This document shows, in pieces, positions 19,221 through 28,292 of a stretch of DNA of 64,000 bases; within the stretch, counting starts at the first letter, position 1, and every line of letters starts with the position of its first letter. The DNA lies in contig NZ_LUAX01000001.1 of assembly GCF_001695575.1 (NCBI RefSeq), positions 868,001 to 932,000 of the forward strand, read 5' to 3'. A program made the translations under genes and the position numbers. The stretch is from Vibrio europaeus (GTDB taxonomy: Bacteria > Pseudomonadota > Gammaproteobacteria > Enterobacterales > Vibrionaceae). The notes below the pieces were generated by a model. It was not told the DNA's origin. It saw only the letters and a program-made list of their open reading frames with translations, and searched no databases.

Positions 19221-20699
19221 TTAGCCTGGAATCTTAGCTACCATTCGAACTGAGGTTGTCAGCTCTTCAAGTTGTAGCCATGGGCGTAAATGCGCAACCG
19301 CAGAATAAGAACCTGGGCGGCCTGGTTGTTCTACAACCTCAATACGAGATTCAGCTAGCGGTGTTTTCGCACGCTGCTCATTACCAATTGCACCAGCGTT
19401 AGTGTATTGGTCGATCCAAAGTTGCAGTTCACGTTGGATGTCTGGAGCTTCTAGGTTTGAGCCTAGTTTGTCACGGCCCATCACTTTCAAGTAGTGCGCG
19501 ATACGGCCACTTGCCATGATGTAAGGCAGACGAGCAGAGATTGCAGCGTTTGCCGTTGCATCAGGATCAGTGAAGGTTTTTGGTTTTTGAGTCGTTTGAC
19601 CACCAATAAACACACCGTAGTTTGAGTTCTTGTAATGAACGAGTGGTAGGAAACCTAGATCACTAAGCTCTTTTTCACGTTCATCCGTCAAGTTAACCTC
19701 AGTAGGGCACTGTTGTACTAGATCACCGGCTTCTGTTTTGTAGGTCAGGTTAGGTAGATTTTCTACTTTACCACCATTATCTAGACCTCGAATCGCAGTA
19801 CACCAGCCTGACGCGGTGTAAGCTTGAGTCATTTTAAGACCTAAATCGTAAGCAGCGTTTGACCAAACTAGCTCATCGTTGCTTGCTGGATTTGGGTTGC
19901 CATCCATATCCGTACCTAACTCTTCGTATTCGAATAAGTTAGTGCTTAGACCTTTAGCTCCGTATGGCAGACGAGCCATAGTGCGAGGAAGCGTTAGCGT
20001 CACATAGCGAGCGTCATCGCTTTCACGGAACGAATTCCAAGCCGCATAAGCCGGAGAATCGAAACCTGCCGCTACAGGTTTACCTTCATCAAATGTTGTG
20101 AAGTCATTGAATTCAAACATTTGTGCATTTGCAGCAGCAACAAATGGTGCGTGACATGCAGCCGCAACTTCACCCATATAGCGAAGTAGGGCAACATCTT
20201 CATCTTTAGCGCTGAACTCATAGTCGCCGATAAAGGTACCGTATGGTTCACCACCAGCCGTACCAAACTCACCTTGGTAAACTGCGTTAAACAGTGGGCT
20301 ACGATCAATCGCTGGAGCGTCTTCGAATTGCTCTAGTAGCTCTTCTTGACTGAAGTCGACCATCTTGATCTTAAGATCGCGGCCAAGTTCACTCTCTTTG
20401 ACAAGCTTTTGCAGACCACGCCAAGAGCCTTCAAGCTTTTGGAATTCATTTTGCTGCATTACCTGAGATAGCTGCTGTGAAAGCTTCTTATCGATCTCAG
20501 AGATGGCATTTTCGATAGTCTTAGTTAGGTTCTTGTCCCAAGTAACCGTGCCAGATAGCGCTTGCTCAGCAAGAACAGAGAAAAGCTCTTTTGTAGTATC
20601 AGCCGGAGTCTGAGTCGTTGCTTCAATCGCTCTGTCTAGAAAACTAAGAGCACCTTCTGCAGCTTCCGGTTGGGCTTGATTTTCAGCTTCTGTGCTCAT
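19221..20699 (-). CDS. tssC: T6SS contractile sheath large subunit TssC (VipB/EvpB)
   Basis: TssC pairs with TssB to build the contractile sheath around the Hcp tube. The 492-residue protein is full length, with the family features SWRGLQKLV, GEPYGTFIGDYEF and ASGRIAHYLKVM. ATG 20699 overlaps the tssB stop by one base, coupling production of the two subunits at equal amounts. It is followed by a GC-rich hairpin and then a second tssC-like gene. Confidence 0.97.
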   Translation of the reverse strand: MSTEAENQAQPEAAEGALSFLDRAIEATTQTPADTTKELFSVLAEQALSGTVTWDKNLTKTIENAISEIDKKLSQQLSQVMQQNEFQKLEGSWRGLQKLVKESELGRDLKIKMVDFSQEELLEQFEDAPAIDRSPLFNAVYQGEFGTAGGEPYGTFIGDYEFSAKDEDVALLRYMGEVAAACHAPFVAAANAQMFEFNDFTTFDEGKPVAAGFDSPAYAAWNSFRESDDARYVTLTLPRTMARLPYGAKGLSTNLFEYEELGTDMDGNPNPASNDELVWSNAAYDLGLKMTQAYTASGWCTAIRGLDNGGKVENLPNLTYKTEAGDLVQQCPTEVNLTDEREKELSDLGFLPLVHYKNSNYGVFIGGQTTQKPKTFTDPDATANAAISARLPYIMASGRIAHYLKVMGRDKLGSNLEAPDIQRELQLWIDQYTNAGAIGNEQRAKTPLAESRIEVVEQPGRPGSYSAVAHLRPWLQLEELTTSVRMVAKIPG

Positions 20700-21202
20700 T
20701 ATTCAGCTCCTTCTTTATTGATACCTAATTCTTCAGAAAGTGCGTTGATTGTGTCAGCGCTTTGAAGAACTTCTTTAAGTAGCTTTTCTAGGTCACGAGA
20801 GCGGTCAGCTTTTGAAAGCAGAACCTTAAGCTGGTTACGTGTCTCTACAAGTTTTTTCAGTGGTTCCACTTGCTCAACAATAGCTTCCGGTTCGAAGTCC
20901 TTCATTGAGTTAAACTGTAGATTGGCTTCAAACTGGCTATCATCGTCAGCCAATACGTTGTCAACTTTTAGGCTCAGTTCTGGGCCGACGCGCTTCATGA
21001 CATTGTCGAAGTTGTCTTTGTCGACGTTGTAAAACGTGCGCTCTTCAACATCTTCTTTATCTTGCTTATGACCCGAGTAGTCACCAATTACCCCAACAAC
21101 AAATGGGAGTTCTTTGGTTTCTACAGCGCCATTAGTTTCCACATCGTAAGTAATACTTACGCGGTTCTTACTTACGCGTTTGTGTTGGGAATTAAGTGCC
21201 AC
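20699..21202 (-). CDS. tssB: T6SS contractile sheath small subunit TssB (VipA)
   Basis: The 167-residue protein matches TssB, including KNRVSITYDVETNG near the N-terminus, the PFVVGVIGDYSG segment and the C-terminal helical region that ClpV recognises. The start is GTG at 21202 with a strong AAGGAG seven bases upstream; no ATG competes. It lies 19 bases after hcp and overlaps tssC by one base. Confidence 0.96.
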   Translation of the reverse strand: MALNSQHKRVSKNRVSITYDVETNGAVETKELPFVVGVIGDYSGHKQDKEDVEERTFYNVDKDNFDNVMKRVGPELSLKVDNVLADDDSQFEANLQFNSMKDFEPEAIVEQVEPLKKLVETRNQLKVLLSKADRSRDLEKLLKEVLQSADTINALSEELGINKEGAE

Positions 21203-21221
21203 AATGGATCTCCTTATTCAA

Positions 21222-21743
21222 TTACGCTGCAGTCGAAGTCACTTTAGCTGTAGTTGCATCGAAGCCAACTTCAGGGCCTTTCTCGATCTTACCGCCTTCA
21301 CCCTCGATGTAGTACGCTTTAGAAATTTCAGTGTACGTTAGGCTGAATGATTCGTTTGGTAGCGTGCCGTCTGATGCAGCCATGTTGTAGCTAGACATAC
21401 GAGCAGCTTTAAGCGTTAGGATCAGGTATGGATCAGCACCAGAACCTTCACGGTTAGGCTTAGTCATTACGATCTCAACAGTTTTACCTTCACCACCCGG
21501 TGCGTATAGGAATGTTGTTAGGTGAGGAGTCGCACCGTCACATCCACGTGTCACGTTTACTTCACCTAGTGCAACCATACCTTGGTCTGCGTTGTTAGCG
21601 TTACCGACATCAATGCCTACACCGCGTACAGCATTCCAAGTGATAGTGTCGATAGCGAAGAAGCCATCTTTACCACCAATCTTTTCTACTGTTGCAGCGC
21701 CTTTAGGTTTTGTACCGTCGATTCTCATGAAAATAGAAGCCAT
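21222..21743 (-). CDS. hcp: T6SS tube protein Hcp
   Basis: Hcp hexamers stack into the inner tube that is expelled with VgrG and PAAR. The 173-residue protein is beta-rich, begins MASIFMRIDGTKPKGAATV, and has the usual loops and ISKAYYIEGEGGKIE near the C-terminus. An AGGAGAAT site precedes ATG 21743. It lies 29 bases after tssA and before tssB, so tube, sheath and the cap-associated TssA are made together. No toxin extension is present. Confidence 0.95.
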   Translation of the reverse strand: MASIFMRIDGTKPKGAATVEKIGGKDGFFAIDTITWNAVRGVGIDVGNANNADQGMVALGEVNVTRGCDGATPHLTTFLYAPGGEGKTVEIVMTKPNREGSGADPYLILTLKAARMSSYNMAASDGTLPNESFSLTYTEISKAYYIEGEGGKIEKGPEVGFDATTAKVTSTAA

Positions 21744-21772
21744 TTTATTCTCCTTTGCTGATCAGCATTTGG

Positions 21773-23179
21773 TTACCACTCGAAGTCATTCAGATTACCT
21801 GATGATTCAGTGGAGCTTGCTTCAGTTTGTGATGATTGATTAGTATCGGTCTTTTCCTGAGTTGGTATTTCTACAGGAGAAGTCTGATTAGTTGGTGCAG
21901 CTGCGCCATTTGAAGCAACTGCGGTTGGAATAACGTTAGAAGGGGTTGATAACGTTTTATCGCTCAGCTCAAGCTGATTTAAGTTATCCATCCCCGTTAA
22001 TTGATTAATTTGTTGCATTACGCCGCTATTGCCGCCTGTCATTTCTTGCATTAGTTCAGGTAGGCTCATGTAACCCCAGCGTATGGCTCTCTCTAGCAAG
22101 AACGAAATTGGGCTATGGGGTTCAGTTTGTTTGAAAAACTCAGAGATCTTTCTCAGCTCCTGAAAAGCTTGATCTCGGCTAGCGATCTGGCCTGCATTTA
22201 CCGGTATCTGCGTAACAACTGTTGTTGAGGTCACTTGAGGCGCAACCTGAGTTGTAATTCTGGCAGGCTCAGTTGATGCCGTCTGAGCAATTTCGGCAGG
22301 TGCGCTGTTGTCTTGAACTGGAATCTCAACCTGTTGCGTTTCAGCTACTTCTTCTTTTCGAGGTAGGTAGTCATCACCTAATGGCCAGAAAGCAAACTTG
22401 TCTTCTGTAAGAAAGCGAATTGCATTGATTGAATCAGCAAGATTAGCTTTAGCAAAACGGAAGCTAATTGGTGTCACACCGACTTGTTGACACTCTTTGG
22501 CAATGGCGATTTCCGCTTCAGTAAAGTTCTGATAGGCATCAGAAAGCAAAAGTACCGTTTGCTCGACGTCACCATTGAATTGCTGTTGGGCTTTTTTCTT
22601 GAGTTCTTCAAGCTCACCAGAGCGTTCTGCTCTTAAATAATCACCAAAAGTAATGTCATCAATCAACCCAATAAGCTGTAGCGGCATAAACAGAGCAGTT
22701 GAGTCGTTACTTTCACCTACCAGTTGTAGCAAAGGCTTGATGCGGAAATCTGCGAGCTCTCTTAGTTTACCTTGTTCATCGTCGCTCTTAATTTTGTTGT
22801 CTGGCAGAGTAGGGTGTAGGTTGCCCCAAAACTCTTCGATGAAGCTCTTTAGTACTTTAGTTGAGTCAGCTAAGTTCTGATAAGGCTGCGCGGTAAACAG
22901 TTGGCTTGAAATATACCAACCTAATAGCTCTAAATCTTTTGTAGATTGGGTTAAAGCTTCAAGTGTGCTGCTGCGTAGCTGATTCCAGTTGGATTGGTTG
23001 GTTTCGAGTAAAGCCTCATCGCCAGAAGCGTCAGGTGTTTCAATAAGCTGACGGAACGAAGATTGTGCGGCATTGTAGTTATTACGTAACGCGCGATAGA
23101 TCGAGCGATCAAGCTTAAGGTAATTACCAGTAGGAGATTCTTCTGAAATGGGAGCCAACAAGTGCGCAATATCTACCAT
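21773..23179 (-). CDS. tssA: T6SS protein TssA (ImpA N-terminal domain)
   Basis: TssA coordinates tube and sheath polymerisation. The 468-residue protein has an N-terminal ImpA_N domain (ISEESPTGNYLKLD, about residues 10-23). The central part (about 290-370) is rich in A, T, P and Q, followed by AFQELRKISEFFKQTEPHSPISFLLERA, a segment typical of TssA, and a low-complexity tail. It is the first gene after a 212-base gap, so its promoter probably drives the long downstream operon. Confidence 0.93.
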   Translation of the reverse strand: MVDIAHLLAPISEESPTGNYLKLDRSIYRALRNNYNAAQSSFRQLIETPDASGDEALLETNQSNWNQLRSSTLEALTQSTKDLELLGWYISSQLFTAQPYQNLADSTKVLKSFIEEFWGNLHPTLPDNKIKSDDEQGKLRELADFRIKPLLQLVGESNDSTALFMPLQLIGLIDDITFGDYLRAERSGELEELKKKAQQQFNGDVEQTVLLLSDAYQNFTEAEIAIAKECQQVGVTPISFRFAKANLADSINAIRFLTEDKFAFWPLGDDYLPRKEEVAETQQVEIPVQDNSAPAEIAQTASTEPARITTQVAPQVTSTTVVTQIPVNAGQIASRDQAFQELRKISEFFKQTEPHSPISFLLERAIRWGYMSLPELMQEMTGGNSGVMQQINQLTGMDNLNQLELSDKTLSTPSNVIPTAVASNGAAAPTNQTSPVEIPTQEKTDTNQSSQTEASSTESSGNLNDFEW

Positions 23180-23216
23180 GCATTTTCCGTTACGTAATTA
23201 TTGTAATTTGGTTAAC

Positions 23217-23258
23217 GTAAGCAATTGTTAGAATAGTAATTTATTAGCTATTGCTTAC
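23217..23258. promoter_or_regulatory. Inverted repeat upstream of tssA; candidate operator
   Basis: GTAAGCAAT (23217-23225) and its exact complement ATTGCTTAC (23250-23258) flank a 24-base AT-rich spacer, 38-79 bases before the tssA start. The 212-base gap that holds it (23180-23391) is the only large gap in the T6SS locus and is AT-rich, as expected for a promoter. No binding protein can be named. Confidence 0.4.
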
Positions 23259-23370
23259 AATTGATAGTCTAGGCTTATTTTTGAAAAAGGCTCGCCCAAA
23301 TTTATTATTTACGTAAAAAGGTGACGTACATCTAGAAAATTGGACGGAGCACGCTCACTTTTTATTAAAC

Positions 23371-23400
23371 CCTTGTTCGCAAGGTGGTTTTTTAACCACC
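23371..23400 (-). terminator. Overlapping hairpins at the end of the PAAR gene
   Basis: GGTGGTT/AACCACC (23383-23400) spans the PAAR stop codon, and CCTTG/CAAGG (23371-23384) follows it on the minus strand. The following run is AT-rich (TTTAATAAAAAG) without a clean U tract. It may partially end the vgrG transcript before the tssA promoter region; weak evidence. Confidence 0.3.
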
Positions 23401-23691
23401 TATCATGACTGTGGGCATACCTAATACGATTGTGCCACCGTGCGCAGTACTATCACCCATTCGCGCGGCGGGTTTGTTCATTATTAGTACAGTTGCGCTA
23501 CCTTTAATGATGGCATCAGGTGGGCCTACACATACGCACATATCGCCTAAAGTAGCTGCTGGCATGCTGCCAATTAGGACTGTTGGCACACCAGGGCCTG
23601 AAATAGGACCGCCGACATGTGGAATTGGTGGTACGGCAGGGGTTTGCATTGGGCAAACGTGCATGTCTGTTAGACGGGCTGCTAAGGTCAT
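23392..23691 (-). CDS. PAAR-domain spike-tip protein
   Basis: The 99-residue protein is a stand-alone PAAR domain that sharpens the VgrG spike. Family features are MTLAARLTDMHVCP, PPIPHVGGPISGPGVPTVLIG and a C-terminal HGGTIVLGMPTVMIGG. It has no toxin extension, so a cargo effector would have to bind non-covalently. Its ATG overlaps the stop of the upstream hypothetical gene by four bases. The stop codon lies within a short palindrome (23383-23400). Confidence 0.95.
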   Translation of the reverse strand: MTLAARLTDMHVCPMQTPAVPPIPHVGGPISGPGVPTVLIGSMPAATLGDMCVCVGPPDAIIKGSATVLIMNKPAARMGDSTAHGGTIVLGMPTVMIGG

Positions 23692-24260
23692 CCTTTTCCT
23701 CCATTGCCTCCATTGGCTATATCCAGAGCATAGCTCAATGATTGAGTATAGTACTCTTCTGAGCCTTTCCAGTTAGGCAGGGCAGCAGCATGATTAATTG
23801 AGCCTGCAACAGCTTTGGCGTAAAGAAATGGGTCTGGGAGTACTGCTGGCAGATCCGGTGCCACTATACTGCCGGAGCCATTCCAAAATATCGCTTGAGC
23901 TAACCATGAAGGCCCGCAGTTTAATTCGAGTCGATTGGACAGGAGCTCTGCTTTGCGTCTGAGATCTTCCGCCGGAGCTTGTACCCATTGCTGAGCGGTT
24001 TGAATGCATTGTGTTTGAGTCGAGTTCCAAACGTCAATACGTAGCTGTATACAGAGGCTTGCCCACCAAATGGCCTCGCGAACGGGCAAAGCGTGTGCGA
24101 GAAACTGCACAAGGTCATTATTGAGTTGGTTCTGTTGAAGTAGCTGAATCGTTTGTTCTACGGACAACTCTTCGTCAAGTAACTCTTTCGCTTCGTCTGA
24201 AGCCGTATATCGAGGCAGGATCTGCCCGCAAGTCTGGTAAGGGATTTTTTTATAACTCAT
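23688..24260 (-). CDS. Hypothetical protein between vgrG and PAAR genes (DUF6931-like), possible T6SS adaptor
   Basis: I do not recognise a defined function. The 190-residue protein is soluble, without signal peptide or membrane helix. It is mostly helical with tryptophan-rich stretches (LPVREAIWWASLC; LDIANGGNGGKG at the end). From memory it resembles DUF6931 proteins encoded beside VgrG/PAAR genes, but this needs a profile search. It overlaps both vgrG (1 base) and the PAAR gene (4 bases). Small genes in this position often encode adaptors that load effectors or PAAR onto VgrG, so an adaptor role is a reasonable inference. Confidence 0.7.
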   Translation of the reverse strand: MSYKKIPYQTCGQILPRYTASDEAKELLDEELSVEQTIQLLQQNQLNNDLVQFLAHALPVREAIWWASLCIQLRIDVWNSTQTQCIQTAQQWVQAPAEDLRRKAELLSNRLELNCGPSWLAQAIFWNGSGSIVAPDLPAVLPDPFLYAKAVAGSINHAAALPNWKGSEEYYTQSLSYALDIANGGNGGKG

Positions 24261-26242
24261 TAGTTTACCTTAACGATAGCGCCTTTCACTTCACCCATCA
24301 CACCACCATTAAATGTTGCTTTAAGTCCGGATTTAAACTCTGCACTTAATGATCCTTCAGCTGAAAGCGTTGTGTCCGCTTTTATCGCTACGCTCAAGCC
24401 TTTGATTGAATTTGAACTGGTCGCTTCTAAAGCCGTTGTTGTACCAGACACCTTGTTCGCAGAAGTTGCTTTACTGGTCACATTGGTGCCTTGTAGGTTT
24501 AAGCCGCTGCTGGCTTTAATATCAATATTGGTTGCTTCGATGGATATCGAAGAAGAAGAAATCGAAATTTTGCTCGAACCCACTTTGATGTCGATGCTAT
24601 CGTCAGCCTCGATAGTGATGGATTTGGCTTTTTCAGACATCGCCTTAGTGACGGTCAGGCTGTAATTATCTTCGGTAGAGATCGCCATTTGCTTGGTGAC
24701 TTTTTGCGTCAATTCACCTTTAACCGTTTCCGTATGGTTATTCTCAACTTCTTGCGTGATGTCTTTCGCAGCGTGCAGGTAAATCAGCTCATTATCTTTT
24801 TTATCATCAAAATAGAGTTCATTAGATTGCCCGGTAAGCTTGGTTTTTATACCACTCTTCGTTGAATTAGCTTCTTTGTATGGAGGAGCATTTTTACTGT
24901 TGTAAACACTGCCAGTGATGATAGGTTGGTCGGGGTCACCATCAATGAACGCCACTAGAACTTCTTGGCCTACCCGAGGAATGAATTGGGATCCATAGCC
25001 GCTTCCTGCCATCATTTGTGCAACTCGGACATAGCAACTGGTTTTGTCACCACTCGCCTCTGTATCCCAATGGAACTGAATTCTGACTCGCCCTTGGTCA
25101 TCTTGATTGATTTCACCTGCCGTTGAGCCTGCGACAGTGGCGCTTTGCAATCCATGAACTCTTTGTTTGTCGACCGGATTTGGATAATAAGAGGTTGTTT
25201 TAGGTACTGCTTTTATTTCAGTGTCGCACACCACATCTTCAGAGTAGTGCGTCTTGATCGAAATAATCGAATAATCGGACAGCTGCGACTTGTCTAGATG
25301 GCTAGAGAGGGAAAACCATGTCGCGATATCGAATAAGTCATGTTTCGCGGTCGCGACAATAGTTTGGTAATCCTGCGCTAGATGCTCAGCACGGCGTTTG
25401 GCAAGATTGCTAGCAAGATCGGTTTTATCTCCCGCAACACCTAAAGGTGGGTAGTGGACATTAGTCAGTTTGGTGTTGTTTGCTACCGTGTTGCTGCTTT
25501 TTTGCGCTTTACTCGTTACCAATTTTGTTTGGCTGTAGTCGTAAGCGGTGAGTTCTACACTCGCGCCGTGAAATGCGACGGCTGGCGACCAAGACTCTAA
25601 TAAAGGTAAAGATCCTGTCGGTGTTTCCACCATATCAAATTTTGTATTGTCAGCTTTATCGAAAGGCGATTGCGCATCTTGCAGTACAAGTGCGTGCTCT
25701 TTATCTGAATGGGTGAAATAGTAATGAACCCCTTCTTCTGCGAGCAAACGCGTGACAAAGTCAAAATCGGACTCGTTATATTGCAGACAGTACTCGCGTT
25801 TGGTCGTCGGCATTTTGGCTATTTTATAGCAGCCCTTGAAACCCGCATTATCGAAAATATCGCTAACAATATCCTTGGTTGATTGGTTTTGATAGACCCG
25901 AAAAGCGTGAGTATGTTTGAGAAGGTCTAACCAAGGCTTTAAAGTGACTTGGTACAAAACGTATTGTAGGTTGCTGTCCATCCCTAAGCTTTCAATACGC
26001 GTGAGAATGCCGTTGAAAGAACGGGTTAGGGTCGCGCTACCCGCTATGTTTGAATACCGGTTAATCGTGAGAAGTTGCCCTAATTGGCTTTGGACATCGA
26101 AGTTACTAGAGACAAGGGTAGCGGAAACTTCGAAAGACTCAGAGAGAGTTTGAGTCACAGAAAACTGACTGACCTTGTGTTCTTGCCCTTTGTAATCCTT
26201 CGCAGAAATAGGGCTCGCCGACGCCGAATATTTTTCAGCCAT
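24260..26242 (-). CDS. vgrG: T6SS spike protein VgrG
   Basis: VgrG trimers form the spike (gp27/gp5-like). I start the gene at ATG 26242 because AAGGAAG lies six bases before it; an in-frame ATG 27 bases further upstream lacks this. The 660 residues include the gp27-like part (about 20-370), the gp5 OB-fold with the core motif QDDQGRVRIQFHW, and a beta-helix C-terminus rich in alternating T/S/K/I. The product ends KGAIVKVN with no recognisable effector extension. It probably heads a three-gene unit with the following two genes. Confidence 0.95.
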   Translation of the reverse strand: MAEKYSASASPISAKDYKGQEHKVSQFSVTQTLSESFEVSATLVSSNFDVQSQLGQLLTINRYSNIAGSATLTRSFNGILTRIESLGMDSNLQYVLYQVTLKPWLDLLKHTHAFRVYQNQSTKDIVSDIFDNAGFKGCYKIAKMPTTKREYCLQYNESDFDFVTRLLAEEGVHYYFTHSDKEHALVLQDAQSPFDKADNTKFDMVETPTGSLPLLESWSPAVAFHGASVELTAYDYSQTKLVTSKAQKSSNTVANNTKLTNVHYPPLGVAGDKTDLASNLAKRRAEHLAQDYQTIVATAKHDLFDIATWFSLSSHLDKSQLSDYSIISIKTHYSEDVVCDTEIKAVPKTTSYYPNPVDKQRVHGLQSATVAGSTAGEINQDDQGRVRIQFHWDTEASGDKTSCYVRVAQMMAGSGYGSQFIPRVGQEVLVAFIDGDPDQPIITGSVYNSKNAPPYKEANSTKSGIKTKLTGQSNELYFDDKKDNELIYLHAAKDITQEVENNHTETVKGELTQKVTKQMAISTEDNYSLTVTKAMSEKAKSITIEADDSIDIKVGSSKISISSSSISIEATNIDIKASSGLNLQGTNVTSKATSANKVSGTTTALEATSSNSIKGLSVAIKADTTLSAEGSLSAEFKSGLKATFNGGVMGEVKGAIVKVN

Positions 26243-26452
26243 AACACTTCCTTTAAAACTGACGATCATGTTTCGACTAAATCTATTCGAAACAATGGGT
26301 TGTGATGTCTGTTAATAATTCATTAAAAAGTAGCAGGTATTCATTAGTAAATAAATCAAATTAACTGAGATTTATAATCTGGAGTGGTGTGGTAAGAGGT
26401 GATTTGAATGTTTTTTGAACGTTTAACGTGAAAATGGGCGAAAGTCTTAGAA

Positions 26453-26483
26453 AAAGCCGCGCATTGTTCACGCGCGGCTTTGG
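26453..26483 (-). terminator. Rho-independent terminator of the M28 peptidase gene
   Basis: A GC-rich stem (AAAGCCGCGC / GCGCGGCTTT) with a short loop lies about 20 bases after the peptidase stop. On the minus strand it is followed by a run of five T. The plus strand also has a T-rich tail (GGTTTT). Confidence 0.85.
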
Positions 26484-26504
26484 TTTTATGGACAACTAGA
26501 ACAG

Positions 26505-28292
26505 TTACTCACGATCTTGATCGAAATCACCATGGAAATGGTCATGATCAGAAACGCTATCTGCAGCTTTTAGTTTCTGGCCCACGCGGAGCTTATTACT
26601 CGGAGCCGGTTCGGTGCTTAAAGAGCGAAGTACTTGTTGTGCTTCCGGTTGTTGTTCTGGGAACACAGGGTCACTAAAGGCATAGAAAGTAGTGACGTAA
26701 GCAAGCGATTGAGTGTTGACGTACAGTGCTTCTTGACTCACGTTGTTTAGGTCATCACAGGCTTGGTGGTAGCATTTGTCATAAGCGACATCAATTTCGC
26801 CACCAAACTTTTCGACTTCCTGCGCGGACTTCACTTTTTCTGCACCAGTAAACAAGCCGCCAAAAGCGATGCCCCAATCAGCAAAACCAGCATAATCCGA
26901 ACGTTTAGATAAAGCTTGTGGAACGGTTGACTCTGATTTTTCAGTAAAGAACTTGTTAAAAACAGACTCGATATGTGATGTGCCATATGGTGGTTGGAAA
27001 TCACCTGTGTAAGCGTTATCTGGGCTGTCTTTCGTATCTGACAAGTCTCCATCCATAACGCCAAAGATGTAGTTAGGCGAGCCAATCATATCGAAGTTTA
27101 GGTAGAGCTTAACTTTGTTTAACTCATAGTATCGAGCATCGACTAGGTCTAGCTGTTCAGGCGTTAGCTGGCTAGGGTCTTCCAAGCCTAGTTCTTTTAG
27201 GATTTCCTGCTGAGCTTGATTACGCAGTGGTGCGAAGAGCTCGTTGGTGTAGTACTCAGAGCCGACTAGACCAGCTTCTTCAGCTGCCCACCAAGCAAAA
27301 CGTACCTTGTTCTTAACCGGTGCTTTCAAATTCGCAAGGGTTACCGCATATTCGAGTAGACCTGCCGTACCTGAACCGTTGTCATTAATTCCAGGGCCTT
27401 CTGGAACAGAGTCCAAGTGTGCACCAAGCATGACAATTTCATTAGCATTACCGCCTTTGGTTTCAGCAATGATGTTTTGGGTGAGAACATCTTCATCTTG
27501 GACGTTAATATTCAACGCGATAGGTACTGCAGCGGTTTGGCTCAACTCATACCATTGCTTACCAAGTGCGTAACGAGCACCGAGAGCCGGAATAGTGGCA
27601 GTACTATCGCTACCTAATGTACCATTTACGACCGCTGTACGGCCTTCAGCGTTACCTTGGTTGAAGACAATAACACCTTTAGCTCCAGCGTTTTGAGCGT
27701 TGACAACTTTGGTATTGAAACTACATCCGCCACGTTGTATGACAGCAATTTTGTCCGTCACATTTTTGCCAGCGAAGTCGGAAGAGTCACAGCCGTCAGT
27801 ACTGTCATAATCAGGCGCATCGAATCTAAAATCAGGAGTAATGAAAACGGCAGCTGCGGAAAGTAACCCGTTTGAGTTACCAGAATATGACATAGCGGCA
27901 AAGTCTGGCTCTACGCCTTCACTGGCATTGCGCACACCGATTAGATCGGTTCCATTTACATTGAGGGTTGTACCCGAAAGCTCTTCCCATGCACGAAAAT
28001 CAAACTCTTGTATTGCCACATCGTAGTTATGTGCACGCATGGTATCAACAATATAGTTTAGAGACTGTGCATAGCCTTCCGTACCAGCTGCTCGAGTAAC
28101 GGACGCTCCATCAGTTGTTTTCGATGCTCTCGCTTCAAGCTCTTCTAAGTGTTCCACGACCTCTTCGCGATCAATTTTACTACTGACGTACTTCGCTGCC
28201 TTTTCTGGATCATCCCAGTAACACCCAGATAGTAGCGTTGAGCTAATAATGGTAGCGAGTATAGTTTTTGTTGTTGTGACGCTTACTTGCAT
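26505..28292 (-). CDS. Secreted M28 zinc aminopeptidase, lipoprotein
   Basis: The 595-residue protein removes N-terminal residues from peptides, by family. A signal peptide with lipobox LLSGC (C24) suggests lipidation. A protease-associated (PA) domain spans about 130-265 (IAVIQRGGCSFNTK). The M28 domain holds the di-zinc ligands: H292 and D294 (AHLDSV), D304 (INDNGSG), the catalytic pair E338-E339 (AAEEAG), the aspartate in NFDMIG and the histidine in CYHQACDD. All are present, so it should be active. A CAAGGAGT site precedes ATG 28292. It is transcribed alone, ending at a good terminator. Confidence 0.93.
   Translation of the reverse strand: MQVSVTTTKTILATIISSTLLSGCYWDDPEKAAKYVSSKIDREEVVEHLEELEARASKTTDGASVTRAAGTEGYAQSLNYIVDTMRAHNYDVAIQEFDFRAWEELSGTTLNVNGTDLIGVRNASEGVEPDFAAMSYSGNSNGLLSAAAVFITPDFRFDAPDYDSTDGCDSSDFAGKNVTDKIAVIQRGGCSFNTKVVNAQNAGAKGVIVFNQGNAEGRTAVVNGTLGSDSTATIPALGARYALGKQWYELSQTAAVPIALNINVQDEDVLTQNIIAETKGGNANEIVMLGAHLDSVPEGPGINDNGSGTAGLLEYAVTLANLKAPVKNKVRFAWWAAEEAGLVGSEYYTNELFAPLRNQAQQEILKELGLEDPSQLTPEQLDLVDARYYELNKVKLYLNFDMIGSPNYIFGVMDGDLSDTKDSPDNAYTGDFQPPYGTSHIESVFNKFFTEKSESTVPQALSKRSDYAGFADWGIAFGGLFTGAEKVKSAQEVEKFGGEIDVAYDKCYHQACDDLNNVSQEALYVNTQSLAYVTTFYAFSDPVFPEQQPEAQQVLRSLSTEPAPSNKLRVGQKLKAADSVSDHDHFHGDFDQDRE

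Noticed and set aside
26243..26452. Possible sigma-54 promoter upstream of vgrG
   Set aside because: I searched for a GG-N10-GC type -24/-12 element on the minus strand and found none convincing; the gap is AT-rich with no clear boxes.
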